Of a stretch of 64,000 nt of DNA, positions 1-8,955 are shown piece by piece (position 1 is the first letter of the stretch; each line of letters starts with the position of its first letter). Made by a program: the position numbers and the translations under genes. Source of the stretch: CAVRXQ01 sp963838845 (GTDB lineage Bacteria; Actinomycetota; Acidimicrobiia; Acidimicrobiales; Bog-793); assembly GCA_963838845.1 (NCBI GenBank), contig CAWISR010000003.1, positions 496,001 to 560,000 on the forward strand, in the 5' to 3' direction. Under the pieces are notes generated by a model, which did no database searches, was not told where the DNA came from, and saw only the letters and a list, made by a program, of their open reading frames with translations.

Positions 1-159
1 TGACAGGTGCGGCTCAATGTTGACGATCAGCACCACGCCGAGGGTGACGCCGGCAAGGACGCCGACGATCGTCGCGATCTGCACGGCGGCGCCGACGCGC
101 AGGCCATGGGCCGCGGCGCCCACAAGGAGGACGATGAGGATCGCGTCGAGGAAGTCCAC
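1..159 (-). CDS. CvpA-like membrane protein, N-terminal fragment
   Basis: The gene runs off the left edge, so only about 53 residues are visible. They begin at a GTG preceded by an AGGAG site and form two hydrophobic helices separated by a short polar turn (around residues 3-20 and 24-48). This matches the start of the CvpA/colicin V production family, which in actinobacteria is often the membrane anchor of a MarP-like periplasmic serine protease. Whether a protease domain follows cannot be seen. It starts 12 bases after pyrE ends, on the same strand, so the two are probably co-transcribed. Confidence 0.6.
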   Translation of the reverse strand, partial: MDFLDAILIVLLVGAAAHGLRVGAAVQIATIVGVLAGVTLGVVLIVNIEPHLS

Positions 160-171
160 GGACTCCTGGCG

Positions 172-795
172 TCAGATCGACCGACTGGAGGCGACGATCG
201 GCTCGATGCCGAGGTCGCGATAGGAAAGGACGCTCGAGTAGCTGACGCCGAGCCTCGAGAACGTCGCGGCGGTCTGATCCCCTCGGTCGAGCAATGCGCA
301 CGCGTGGACGACCGTGGCCGAGGTTTCATTGACGACGTCGTAGGCGGAAAGGATCGAACCACCCGTCGACGCGGTGTCCTCGAGCAAGACGACGTGTGCG
401 CCGGAGAGATCTGCTCCTTCGATGCGTCGTTTCGAGCCGTGGGACTTCTCCGCCTTGCGCACCGAAAACCAACGTGTCGGTCGCAACAGCGCGACGGCGT
501 GCGCGAACGGGTCGGCACCCATCGTCATTCCGCCGATCGCGTCGTAGGCAATGCCGAGCCGATCGAGGTGCTCGATGAGGGCGCGTGCCGCGATCTCGAG
601 ATCGGCGCCATCCGCGACCGCCTTGCGCAAATCGATGTAGTCGTAGCTTGTCGCGCCCGAAGACAGCACGAAGGGTTCTTCGGACCTCGTGTAGGCGCGT
701 CGGACGACGAGGTCGAAGAACGCCTCCGCAAACGGCGTTGGCGACCCGTCCGCTTCCGGAGAAAGACCGCGCCGGGACGGATCCGAAGGTGCCAT
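172..795 (-). CDS. pyrE: Orotate phosphoribosyltransferase
   Basis: Transfers phosphoribose from PRPP to orotate to give OMP in pyrimidine synthesis. The 207-residue length fits the family. The PRPP-binding signature is visible as VLLEDTASTGGS near residue 136, and the flexible-loop lysine region appears as VRKAEKSHG near residue 112. The N-terminal 20 residues are Pro/Ser-rich and probably disordered, so a slightly later start is possible. It lies just upstream of the CvpA-like gene and 44 bases downstream of the response regulator gene on the same strand. Confidence 0.9.
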   Translation of the reverse strand: MAPSDPSRRGLSPEADGSPTPFAEAFFDLVVRRAYTRSEEPFVLSSGATSYDYIDLRKAVADGADLEIAARALIEHLDRLGIAYDAIGGMTMGADPFAHAVALLRPTRWFSVRKAEKSHGSKRRIEGADLSGAHVVLLEDTASTGGSILSAYDVVNETSATVVHACALLDRGDQTAATFSRLGVSYSSVLSYRDLGIEPIVASSRSI

Positions 796-839
796 TTCGC
801 CCTCGATCCTAGGTCGAGGGTCGCGAAACGCCTCTGTGA

Positions 840-1595
840 TCAGAGCCGGTCGTTCAGCCGGTAACCCACGCCTCGGATGGTCACGATGTACGCCGGTCGG
901 TCGGGATCGTGCTCGACTCGAGCACGTAGCCGTCCGATGAGCGTCGCGACGATGCGTGGGTCACCTTCGTAGTCGAGTCCCCACACCCGCTCCAGCAGCT
1001 CATCGCGCGTCACGACGCGCCCCGCGTTCGCCAAGAGCTCGCGTAGCACCTGGAACTCGCGGAGTGGAAGGTCGATCTCGCGACCGCGGACGGTGACCTC
1101 GTGCCGCGCCGGATCCATGACGATGCCGCTCGCGCTGAGCGTCGTGACTGTCGCCGCGGTGTCGCTCGGTCGGTCGCCGTCGAGCTCGCGGAGTTGGGCG
1201 CGACGCAGCTGTGCGCCGATGCGCGCGACGAGTTCGCGAATGCGCAGCGGCTTGGTCAGATAGTCGTCCGCGCCAACCTCGATACCGACGACGACGTCCA
1301 CCTCGTCGTCACGCGAACTGACGATGATGATCGGTGTCTCGACGCCACGATCGCGCAGCTGTCGGCACAGGTCGACGCCTGAGGATCCAGACGGCGTTGC
1401 CTCGATCAGGATGACGTCTGGGTGCACAGCGTCATAGGCGCCGAAAACGTCGCCGACGACCCGGATCGGCGTGACGGCAAGTCCCTCGCGCTCGAGCCCG
1501 AGCGTGAGCGCGAGGGACTGGTTGTCGTCGTCGCCGACGAGCAGAACGCGTGGCCATTCGGTCCGGTCACGCTCGCGCGCGATCGCACTTGTCAC
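840..1595 (-). CDS. OmpR/PhoB-family response regulator with Glu at the phospho-acceptor site
   Basis: Two-domain regulator: receiver (about residues 15-130) and a C-terminal winged helix (about 150-250) ending in the typical IVTIRGVGYRL segment that packs the wing. The acidic pocket (GDDDN, residues 21-25) and the switch Lys (LTKP) are present. The position that is normally the phosphorylated Asp is Glu65 (VILIEA), which could mimic the phosphorylated state or make the protein phosphorylation-independent. No histidine kinase gene is adjacent. It starts with GTG. Confidence 0.85.
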   Translation of the reverse strand: MTSAIARERDRTEWPRVLLVGDDDNQSLALTLGLEREGLAVTPIRVVGDVFGAYDAVHPDVILIEATPSGSSGVDLCRQLRDRGVETPIIIVSSRDDEVDVVVGIEVGADDYLTKPLRIRELVARIGAQLRRAQLRELDGDRPSDTAATVTTLSASGIVMDPARHEVTVRGREIDLPLREFQVLRELLANAGRVVTRDELLERVWGLDYEGDPRIVATLIGRLRARVEHDPDRPAYIVTIRGVGYRLNDRL

Positions 1596-1757
1596 ATGTG
1601 CTCTTTTCGGTTGCCCCCGTCATCGCGATCGTTGCCGCGGGCGATGACAACCGCGCGTTCTTGAGGTGAACAGTTCGTGACACGGTGGCGAAATCTCGGC
1701 GTCGAGAACGTGAATCGGCCGGAGTTCGCCCCCCGTGTCGGCGGTAACGTGAAACTG

Positions 1758-2551
1758 ATGGGTCCGAGCGCAGCTGTCCGACGCCGCGTGCGGTCGGCCA
1801 CGGCCTTCGGGCGCCACCGCCGTTGGCGGGCCCCGCCGGCGACCGAGTACTCGGCCCATCACGACACCCACCGCGACGTACGCGGCGGGGGTCTGCGCGC
1901 GGCAGTTTTCGGGATCAGCGACGGCCTCGTCTCGAACGTTTCACTCGTGCTCGGCACCGCCGGAGCGCACCCCGGAGCGGGGATCGTGCGGCTGGCAGGA
2001 CTCGCGGGACTGTTCGGCGGTTCGTTTTCGATGGCCGCCGGCGAGTACATCTCGATGCGTTCGCAACGCGAGGTGTTCGAGTACGAACTCGGCGTGGAAC
2101 GCGACGAGATCGCGAGGAATCCTGCCGCGGAGCGCCGCGAGCTCGAAGGGATCTATCGCTCGCGGGGGATCGACGCCGACACCGCGCGAGAACTCGCCGA
2201 GAAGATGATGGCCGACCCGGCGACCGCGCTCGACACCCATGCCCGCGAGGAACTCGGCATTGACCCCGGCGCGCTCGGATCGCCCATCCAAGCCGCGCTC
2301 GCGTCGTTCGCCACCTTCGCGGTCGGCGCGCTGATTCCTTTGATCGCCTTCTTGGGGGGAGCTCGGGCAACTCGGCTGTCGAACTCTCGATCGCGCTCAC
2401 CGGCGCGGCGGCGCTCATCGTCGGGGCGGCGCTGTCATTCCTCACGCGGCGCAGCCTGGTGTACTCGGCGTTGCGGTCGCTCGTCATCTGTGCCGTGGCG
2501 GGTGCGATCACCTACGGAATCGGTTCGGCGATCGGCGCTACGGCGGGCTAA
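1758..2551 (+). pseudogene. VIT1/CCC1-family Fe/Mn transporter, frameshifted
   Basis: The first frame gives the family hallmarks: a His/Asp-rich N-terminus, the segment AVFGISDGLVSNVSLVLG in the first membrane helix, SMAAGEYISM in the second, and the cytoplasmic acidic helical domain, up to GALIPLIAFLGG. The reading then continues in another frame as SSGNSAVELSIALTG and two more membrane helices to a TAA at 2549-2551. The switch is at a run of six G (2354-2359); one more G would restore a 264-residue protein. VIT proteins move Fe2+ or Mn2+ out of the cytoplasm. The gene is either truncated in vivo or the run is miscounted. The start is the only ATG before the family homology; the first 30 residues are not conserved-looking. 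Confidence 0.75.
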
Positions 2552-2555
2552 CGCG

Positions 2556-3071
2556 ATGGCGAAGAAGCAGCGCCCGCAGCAACGCCGCCGCGTCCTGCTC
2601 GTCCGCCACGCGCAGGCGCAGTCACGGACGTCCTGGCAGCGCGACGATTTCGAGCGTCCGCTGTCAGTACAGGGCCGCCGCCAAGCGGGTGAGATTGCGG
2701 GCCGGTTCTCGTCCGAGCTGGTCGCGAGGGTGATCTCGAGTCCCGCCGAGCGCTGCGTCGCCACCGTCGCGCCTCTCGCGGAAAAGCTCGGTCGTGAGGT
2801 CGAGATCGCCGACTACCTCGCGGAGGGATCCGACGGCATCGAGTCGCTCGAGTTGCTCGTCAGTGCGGCGGGCGAGATCGATGAGATGGCGACGCTCGTC
2901 GCGTGCTCTCACGGGGACATCTGCTCGGAGATCGTTTCCGGACTCTCCGATTCGGGCCTCTTGGACGGAAAGCTTTCCGAGGTGAAAAAAGGTGGCGCGA
3001 TCGCGCTCTTCATCGAGGACGGTTCCGTCGTCTCGGGCGTCGTTCTCACCCCCGACGCGCTCGTCGGCTGA
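2556..3071 (+). CDS. SixA-like histidine phosphatase
   Basis: Histidine phosphatase superfamily (171 residues). The catalytic RHA triad motif is at residues 17-19 (LLVRHAQAQS) and the second His is in the VACSHGD segment near residue 117. SixA proteins dephosphorylate phosphohistidine in HPt domains or phosphotransfer proteins. The N-terminus is rich in Lys/Arg/Gln. It begins 4 bases after the stop of the VIT gene, so the two probably share a transcript; the substrate is not shown. Confidence 0.8.
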   Translation: MAKKQRPQQRRRVLLVRHAQAQSRTSWQRDDFERPLSVQGRRQAGEIAGRFSSELVARVISSPAERCVATVAPLAEKLGREVEIADYLAEGSDGIESLELLVSAAGEIDEMATLVACSHGDICSEIVSGLSDSGLLDGKLSEVKKGGAIALFIEDGSVVSGVVLTPDALVG

Positions 3072-3082
3072 GCGAGCCGTTC

Positions 3083-3640
3083 CTATTCGAGGCGTTCTTC
3101 GATCGTGACGGATTCGATCGCGACGCGTTCTTTTGGCTGGCCGGACGGGCTTCCGGCCGCTTCGAGCGAAGCGATGACCTCGAGTCCGGAGACCGCCTTG
3201 CCGAACAGCGAGTACAGCGGCGGCAGCGCGGCGCCGTCGGGTCCCGAGATGATGAAGAACTGGCTGCCGTTCGTGTTCGGACCGGCGTTCGCCATCGCGA
3301 GCGAGCCGAGCTCGTAGCGTCCAGGCTTCGGCAGCTCATCGTCGAAGCGGTATCCGGGACCGCCCGTGCCCTTGCCTGTCGGGTCCCCGCCTTGGACGAC
3401 GAATCCCGGGATGATGCGGTGGAAGACGATCCCGTCGAAGTAGTGATACCGCGCCAAGAAGACGAAGCTGTTGACGGTGAGCGGCGCGCCGACGGCGTCG
3501 AGCGCGAAGCGCATCGTGCCTTTCGAGGTCACCATCTCTGCGAGGTAGCGGTGCGCGGGGTCGATGCACATCGGTGGTGGGCCGTCGAAGCGCACCTGGC
3601 GTTCCGCGGACCCGTTCGCGGGGGGACACTTGCTCGTCAT
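3083..3640 (-). CDS. Cyclophilin-type peptidyl-prolyl isomerase
   Basis: Soluble cyclophilin of 185 residues with the core FHRIIPGFVVQGGDPTGKGTGGPGY (read in parts: FHRIIPGF, VQGGDPTGKG) and GSQFFI, which carry the catalytic Arg/Phe/Gln residues. The N-terminus has a short Cys-containing region and no signal peptide, so it probably acts in the cytoplasm. It sits 20 bases downstream of a membrane-anchored paralogue on the same strand; the pair is likely one operon and arose by duplication. Confidence 0.9.
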   Translation of the reverse strand: MTSKCPPANGSAERQVRFDGPPPMCIDPAHRYLAEMVTSKGTMRFALDAVGAPLTVNSFVFLARYHYFDGIVFHRIIPGFVVQGGDPTGKGTGGPGYRFDDELPKPGRYELGSLAMANAGPNTNGSQFFIISGPDGAALPPLYSLFGKAVSGLEVIASLEAAGSPSGQPKERVAIESVTIEERLE

Positions 3641-3660
3641 CGCGCTCTCCTTCCGGCCGT

Positions 3661-4485
3661 TCAGCTAGCGGATGAGATGGTCACCGACACCATGTGGTGC
3701 TCCACCGTCGGTGTTCCGCTCGACGTGCCGTCGGCGGCGATCTTGTTCACGACGGCGAATCCCGAGACCACCTTGCCGAACAGCGTGTAGAGCGGGGAAA
3801 GCTGCGTTTGGCCCCCCGGCAGCACGATGAAGAACTGGCTGGCATTGGACGTCGGTGCGCCGCCGTCCGCATAGGCGACGTCGTAGGGGACGTAGCAGTT
3901 CTTGGTGGCTGTGCAGGTGGAGGGAGGCTCGTTGCCGGTCCACGAGTAGCCCGGCCCACCCGCTCCGGTCCCGGTCGGGTCGCCGCCTTGGACGACGAAG
4001 CCCGGGATGACCCGTTGGAAGACGACGCCATTGAAGAAGTGGTAGCGGGCGAGGAAGACGAAATTGTTCACCGCGCGCAGTAGATCGGTCGGTGGCATCG
4101 CGATGACGAACGTGCCCACGTCGGTTCTTACCGTCGCGTCGTAGGTCACCCCACGCGAAATACAGATCGGCGGATGGTGGGTGAACTTCGTAACGCGCTT
4201 GGCAGCACCGGCTGCGGTCGCCGGCGGACAGGTCGGCGCGACGGCGACCCGGGTGAGGGTGGTGGTCGTCGACGGCGTCGTCGTCGACGTCGTTGTTGTT
4301 GACGACGCGGCCTTCTTTGGCTTCGAAGGCTGGCTGACGAGCACGATCACCAAGACGACGAGTCCTGCGACGACGACGGCCGCAGCCCCTTGGCGCAGCC
4401 GACGCCCGCGCTGGCGTCGGCGTTGCACTTGGGTGAGCTTCGCCTGACGCTGGGCGCGCTGGCGAGCCCGCTTTTCACTCGGCAT
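3661..4485 (-). CDS. Membrane-anchored cyclophilin-type peptidyl-prolyl isomerase
   Basis: 274 residues: a very basic N-terminal 35 residues, one membrane helix (about 36-55), a Ser/Thr-rich linker (about 60-85), then a cyclophilin domain with FQRVIPGFVVQGGDPTG and ASQFFIVLPG. The topology suggests that the isomerase domain faces outside the cell. The ATG at 4483-4485 is chosen because upstream sequence loses coding character. The layout resembles other actinobacterial PPIases with a charged tail and TM anchor. It is followed closely by the soluble paralogue. Confidence 0.9.
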   Translation of the reverse strand: MPSEKRARQRAQRQAKLTQVQRRRQRGRRLRQGAAAVVVAGLVVLVIVLVSQPSKPKKAASSTTTTSTTTPSTTTTLTRVAVAPTCPPATAAGAAKRVTKFTHHPPICISRGVTYDATVRTDVGTFVIAMPPTDLLRAVNNFVFLARYHFFNGVVFQRVIPGFVVQGGDPTGTGAGGPGYSWTGNEPPSTCTATKNCYVPYDVAYADGGAPTSNASQFFIVLPGGQTQLSPLYTLFGKVVSGFAVVNKIAADGTSSGTPTVEHHMVSVTISSAS

Positions 4486-4540
4486 GGCGCCACAACGTAC
4501 TGGTCGTGTGGGCGACGTGACGAGTCGGCGAGAATGAGCC

Positions 4541-5011
4541 ATGGCCGACCGCGAGGCGAGCTTCCGCCCACTCGATCCTTCCGAACTTGCCGCCTTTCAG
4601 GCGACAGAGCGCGCCGGCTACCTCCAAAGCCTCGAAGGCTCGGGGATGTCGAAAAAGGAGGCGGAGGCGAACGCCGCAATGAATTTCGCCCGGATGTTCC
4701 CGAACGGCCTACTCGCCGACGGTCAGCACATCGGCCGTGTCGTCGTCGACGGCGAGGATGTCGGTGTCCTCTGGCTCGGGGTGGCGGGCGACGAAGCGGA
4801 TCGATGGTGGGTGTACGACGTCGAGATCGATGAGGACAAGCGGGCACGCGGATTTGGGCGGCGTGCGATGCTCCTCGCCGAGTCCTTCGCGCGCGATCAC
4901 GGTGCGACGACGCTCGGTCTCAACGTGTTCGCGTTGAACACGGTGGCTCGCTCGTTGTATCACTCGCTCGGGTACGAAGAGTCCGCCGTCCAGATGCGCA
5001 AGACGCTCTGA
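4541..5011 (+). CDS. GNAT-family N-acetyltransferase
   Basis: 156 residues with the GNAT fold: the acetyl-CoA pyrophosphate loop is at KRARGFGRRAM (about residues 99-109), followed by the C-terminal segment LNVFALNTVARSLYHSLGYEES typical of the last helix and strand. The substrate is not predictable. It is divergent from the membrane cyclophilin gene and precedes lysC by 61 bases. A short inverted repeat (ATCCGAT at 5011-5017 and ATCGGAT at 5033-5039) just after the stop could end its transcript, but lacks a T run. Confidence 0.8.
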   Translation: MADREASFRPLDPSELAAFQATERAGYLQSLEGSGMSKKEAEANAAMNFARMFPNGLLADGQHIGRVVVDGEDVGVLWLGVAGDEADRWWVYDVEIDEDKRARGFGRRAMLLAESFARDHGATTLGLNVFALNTVARSLYHSLGYEESAVQMRKTL

Positions 5012-5072
5012 TCCGATAGAGCGCTCACGTGAATCGGATTTGGCCTCAACGCCGCACAACTAACTTGGATCC

Positions 5073-6299
5073 GTGTCGTTAGTCGTCCAGAAGTTCGGTG
5101 GCACGTCCGTCGCGGACGCGGATCGCATCCGCGAGGTCGCGAAACACGTCGCGTGGACGCGCAGCCAAGGTGACGTCCCTGTCGTCGTCGTGTCCGCGAT
5201 GGGCAAGACGACCGACGACCTGATGCGACTCGCCGAGGAAGTCTCGGCGCAACAGCCTGGTCGCGAGCTCGACATGCTGCTGACCGCTGGCGAGCGCATC
5301 TCGATGTCACTTTTATGCATGGCCCTCGCCGACTTAGGGGTCGAGGCGGTTTCGTTCACTGGCAGCCAGGCCGGCATCATCACGGATAGCTCGCACACGA
5401 ACGCGAAGATCGTCGAGGTCCGCGCCGACCGCCTGCGTGATGCGCTGCAGCGCGGCGCGGTGCCTGTCGTCGCCGGCTTCCAGGGGGTGTCGGTAGAACG
5501 CGACGTGACAACGCTCGGCCGCGGTGGATCCGACACGACAGCGGTTGCGCTCGCAGCGACCCTCGGAGCCGATCGCTGCGAGATCTATACCGACGTCTCG
5601 GGCATCTTCACCGCCGACCCGCGCATCGTGCCGACCGCCAGGCGGCTGCCGCGCGTCTCGTTCGACGAGATGCTGGAGATCTCAGCGACCGGCGCGCGGG
5701 TGCTGTCCCACCGCTCTGTCGAGTTCGCGCGCACCCACCACGTGGCTGTCCACGTGCGCTCATCGTTCACCTGGGAACCCGGGACCTGGATCACCGAGGA
5801 GGACCCGACCATGGAACAACCGATCGTCTCCGCTGTCACGAGCGACGTGACCGAGGCGCGTATCACGGTGAGCGGGATCCCCGACCGGCCGGGCATCGCC
5901 GCCGCGCTCTTCCGGGCGCTCGCCGCCGCCGAGGTGAACGTCGACATGATCGTGCAGAGCAGCTCAATCGGCGCGCTGAGCGACATCTCGCTCACCGTTC
6001 CGCGAACCGAACTCGAAAGGGCGCGCGGCGTCGCGCAGTCGCTCCTCCCCGAACTCGGCGGGAGCGAGATCAGCGTCGATGACAAGATCGCCCAGGTCTC
6101 GGTCGTTGGGGCGGGGATGAAGACGCACCCCGGGGTGACCGCGGCGATGTTCGAAGCGCTCGCCGCCCACGAGATCAACATCGAGATGATCTCGACCTCT
6201 CCGATCCGCATCTCCTGCACGGTGCGAGAGAGCGCGGTGACCGACGCGGTGCGCGCGCTGCATGAGACGTTCGGCCTCAAAGACGCCCAGGCGAACTGA
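5073..6299 (+). CDS. lysC: Aspartate kinase
   Basis: Phosphorylates aspartate, the first step to lysine, threonine and methionine. 408 residues, starting at GTG with VVQKFGGTSV, the ATP/aspartate-binding signature of the amino-acid kinase domain (to about residue 245). Two ACT domains follow (about 265-400) and would carry feedback inhibition. It is followed by asd after 19 bases, the usual actinobacterial arrangement. A second strong translation start lies inside the gene at 5811 (see separate entry), suggesting alpha2beta2 subunits as known in Bacillus and Corynebacterium. Confidence 0.95.
   Translation: MSLVVQKFGGTSVADADRIREVAKHVAWTRSQGDVPVVVVSAMGKTTDDLMRLAEEVSAQQPGRELDMLLTAGERISMSLLCMALADLGVEAVSFTGSQAGIITDSSHTNAKIVEVRADRLRDALQRGAVPVVAGFQGVSVERDVTTLGRGGSDTTAVALAATLGADRCEIYTDVSGIFTADPRIVPTARRLPRVSFDEMLEISATGARVLSHRSVEFARTHHVAVHVRSSFTWEPGTWITEEDPTMEQPIVSAVTSDVTEARITVSGIPDRPGIAAALFRALAAAEVNVDMIVQSSSIGALSDISLTVPRTELERARGVAQSLLPELGGSEISVDDKIAQVSVVGAGMKTHPGVTAAMFEALAAHEINIEMISTSPIRISCTVRESAVTDAVRALHETFGLKDAQAN
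5796..5813 (+). promoter_or_regulatory. Internal ribosome binding site and ATG for the lysC beta subunit
   Basis: GAGGAGG at 5796-5802 lies 8 bases before an in-frame ATG at 5811. The product would be the C-terminal regulatory part (163 residues, both ACT domains). Overlapping alpha/beta expression from one gene is established for several Gram-positive lysC genes; here it is inferred from the site alone. Confidence 0.55.
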
Positions 6300-6318
6300 G
6301 ACCGATAAGGTCGCAAAC

Positions 6319-7350
6319 GTGCGCGTCGGGGTCTTCGGAGCGACGGGCCAAGTCGGCTCGCTGATGCGGAAACTGCTCGACGAACGCGGCTTCCCGGTCG
6401 ACGAGATCCGCTTCTTTGCGTCCGAGCGATCTGCTGGTTCGACACTCGATTGGCAAGACACGCCAGTCGTCGTCGAAGACGCGTACCTCGCGAACTTCGA
6501 GGGGATCGATGTCGCGTTCTTTTCCTGTGGACGCGTCGTCTCGAGAGAGCTCGCACCGAAGGTTGCCGGAGTTGGGGCGGTCGTGATCGACAACTCCGCC
6601 GCCTGGCGGATGGATCCGGACGTTCCCCTCGTGGTTTCCGAGGTCAATCCCGAAGCGCTCGCAGCGATCCCGAAGGGCATCGTCGCGAACCCGAACTGCA
6701 CGACCATGGTCGCCATGCCGGTGCTCAAACCCCTCGACGACGCGGCCCGCATCCGCCGGGTCGTCGCCTCGACCTACCAGGCGGTCTCGGGCGCAGGACT
6801 GAAGGGAACCGCCTCACTCGACGACGAGATGCGTGCGGTCGCCCCGCGTGCGGTCGAGCTCGCCTTCGACGGCGAGGCGATCGACCTGCCGATCCCGAAG
6901 GTCTTCCCGGCGCCGATCGCGTTCAACGTCGTTCCCCTCGCCGGCGCGCTCGTCGACGACGGCCGGGGTGAGACCGAAGAAGAAGCGAAGTTTCGCAACG
7001 AGACGCGCAAGATCCTCGGGCGTCCCGACCTTGCGGTGACGGCGACGTGCGTGCGGGTCCCGGTCTTCACCGGCCACTGCCTTTCACTCACCGTCGAGTT
7101 CGACGAGCCGATCTCTCCAGAAAAGGCGCGCGCCCTCCTCGAGCAGGCACCGGGCGTACGGCTCGCCGAGATTCCGACACCGCTCCTCGCCGCCGGCAAG
7201 GACCCGGTGTTCGTCGGGCGGATCAGGAAGGACGAGACGGTGCCGTCGGGGCTTTGCCTCTTCGTCGTCGGCGACAACCTGCGCAAGGGCGCGGCAGGCA
7301 ACGCCGTCGAGATCGCGGAGCTGCTCGAAAGGGCGAAGTCGGCCGCCTAG
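6319..7350 (+). CDS. asd: Aspartate-semialdehyde dehydrogenase
   Basis: Reduces aspartyl phosphate to aspartate semialdehyde with NADPH. 343 residues from a GTG start: Rossmann motif VGVFGATGQVGS at the N-terminus, the catalytic Cys in the segment VANPNCTTM (near residue 130), and the substrate-binding VFTGHCLSL near residue 250. It directly follows lysC and presumably shares its mRNA. Its last 4 bases overlap the stop codon of the convergent proS gene. Confidence 0.95.
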   Translation: MRVGVFGATGQVGSLMRKLLDERGFPVDEIRFFASERSAGSTLDWQDTPVVVEDAYLANFEGIDVAFFSCGRVVSRELAPKVAGVGAVVIDNSAAWRMDPDVPLVVSEVNPEALAAIPKGIVANPNCTTMVAMPVLKPLDDAARIRRVVASTYQAVSGAGLKGTASLDDEMRAVAPRAVELAFDGEAIDLPIPKVFPAPIAFNVVPLAGALVDDGRGETEEEAKFRNETRKILGRPDLAVTATCVRVPVFTGHCLSLTVEFDEPISPEKARALLEQAPGVRLAEIPTPLLAAGKDPVFVGRIRKDETVPSGLCLFVVGDNLRKGAAGNAVEIAELLERAKSAA

Positions 7351-8789
7351 TAGGCGCGCGCGAAGACGATCCTTTTTCCGTAGGCGGACGGCTTGCCGCA
7401 GATCGGGCAGATCCCCTCGGCCTCCGGTTCGTCTCTCGGGATGCAGCGCGGTGTCGCGCCGGTCTGGTCTTGGAAGAGGCGCTCGCACACCTCGTCACCG
7501 CAGTGGAACGAATATGCGAACCCGTCTTGGACCGCGGCGACGAGCGCATCGAAGCTGTCAACGCGCCTCGTGTGCTCGTCCCTGAACGCGAGCGCGCGCG
7601 CAAAGAGCGCCGCCTGGAAGGCGTAGAGGCGCTCGAAGATCTCCTCGACGAAGTCCACGGTCGTCGAGCTGTGCTTGCTCGCGTCGATGCGGTCGACGAC
7701 GACGACGGAGTCGGTCGCCAGGTCGCGTGGCCCGAGCTCGACGCGGATCGGCACGCCGCGCAGCTCCCAGTCGTTGAACTTGAATCCTGCGCTCACGTGC
7801 TGACGCTCGTCGACGTACACGCGCACGCCTCGCGCGGCGAGAGATTCGGCGAGCATCCGGGCCGCGTTCGTCGTCTTCGCGAACTCGTCGTCCTTTCCGA
7901 TCGGGACGATCACCACCTGGTACGGCGCGAGTCGCGGCGGGAGGATCAATCCGCGGTCGTCGCCGTGGACCATCACCAGGCCACCGAGGATGCGCGTGCT
8001 CATGCCCCACGACGCCGTGTGGCAGTGCGTCCGCACGCCGTCGGGTCCGGTGTAGGTGATCTCGAACGCTTCGGCGAAGTTCGTCCCGAGGTAGTGCGAC
8101 GTCGCTACCTGCAGGGCACGCCCGTCGCGCATCATCGCCTCCAAGGTGATCGTGCGCACCGCTCCCGGGAACCGCTCGGTCGGCGTCTTGTCCCCGACGA
8201 TGACGGGGATCGCGCACTCGTCCTGTGAGACGTCCTCGTAGAAACGCGTGGCGACCAACACCTCTCGCGTCGCGTCCTCCTCGTCGGCGTGAGCGGTGTG
8301 TCCCTCTTGCCACAAGAACTCCGTCGTGCGCAAAAGGAGCCGCGGCCGCAACTCCCAGCGCACGATGTTCGACCACTGGTTGATCAAGAGCGGCAGGTCC
8401 CGGTAGGAGTCGATCCAGCGCGCGAACGTCTCGCCGATCACGGTCTCTGAGGTCGGGCGGACGACGAGCGGCTCTTCGAGCTCCTCTCCGCCGGCGTGCG
8501 TCACGACGGCGAGCTCGGGAGCGAAGCCCTCGACGTGGTCGGCCTCTTTTTTCAGATGCGCCTCGGGGATGAGGAGCGGGAAATACGCGTTCTGGTGGCC
8601 GGTCGCTTTGATCCGCGCGTCGAGCTCGGCGACGATCAGCTCCCAGATCCGGTAGCCGTACGGGCGGATCACCATCGTCCCGCGCACCGGCCCGCGGTCG
8701 ACGAGCTCGGCCTTCAAGACGAGCTCGTTGTACCAAGCGGAGAAGTCCTCGCTCTGCGGGGTGACTCCCCGACCTTCGGCCCTCGCCAT
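7347..8789 (-). CDS. proS: Prolyl-tRNA synthetase
   Basis: Charges tRNA-Pro. 480 residues, the size of the short archaeal/Thermus-type enzyme without an editing insertion. Class II motifs are visible: motif 2 in VRPTSETVIGETFARW and RWELRPRLLLRTTEFLWQE, then the anticodon-binding domain and a C-terminal zinc-type domain with CGDEVC and CPICGK. The start at 8789 is preferred over an upstream ATG at 8876, because the family begins just before SEDFSAWYNELV and AAAGGAGG lies 12 bases upstream. Confidence 0.93.
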   Translation of the reverse strand: MARAEGRGVTPQSEDFSAWYNELVLKAELVDRGPVRGTMVIRPYGYRIWELIVAELDARIKATGHQNAYFPLLIPEAHLKKEADHVEGFAPELAVVTHAGGEELEEPLVVRPTSETVIGETFARWIDSYRDLPLLINQWSNIVRWELRPRLLLRTTEFLWQEGHTAHADEEDATREVLVATRFYEDVSQDECAIPVIVGDKTPTERFPGAVRTITLEAMMRDGRALQVATSHYLGTNFAEAFEITYTGPDGVRTHCHTASWGMSTRILGGLVMVHGDDRGLILPPRLAPYQVVIVPIGKDDEFAKTTNAARMLAESLAARGVRVYVDERQHVSAGFKFNDWELRGVPIRVELGPRDLATDSVVVVDRIDASKHSSTTVDFVEEIFERLYAFQAALFARALAFRDEHTRRVDSFDALVAAVQDGFAYSFHCGDEVCERLFQDQTGATPRCIPRDEPEAEGICPICGKPSAYGKRIVFARAY

Positions 8790-8955
8790 CGTCGTGTGCG
8801 GCCTCCTTTTGGCGTCCTCGGCGTCCGAAGACGGTAGCGGTTTTTCTGCTTCGACCTGGGCGAACGCTTCCGTCATCGAATTGTCATCAAATCGACGTTG
8901 CGGCAAAGCGGTGCCATTTCCTAAGGTCCGCCGGTCACTTGAGCGGGCACGGCTC

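Noticed and set aside
5012..5072. Lysine riboswitch before lysC
   Set aside because: The 61-base leader is too short and lacks the motif; only a weak inverted repeat is present.
7047..8228. Plus-strand open frame over asd 3' end and proS
   Set aside because: It crosses two real genes and has low-complexity Arg-rich composition.
8790..8876. N-terminal extension of prolyl-tRNA synthetase
   Set aside because: The extra 29 codons from ATG 8876 have no ribosome site and no match to the family start, which lies at 8789.
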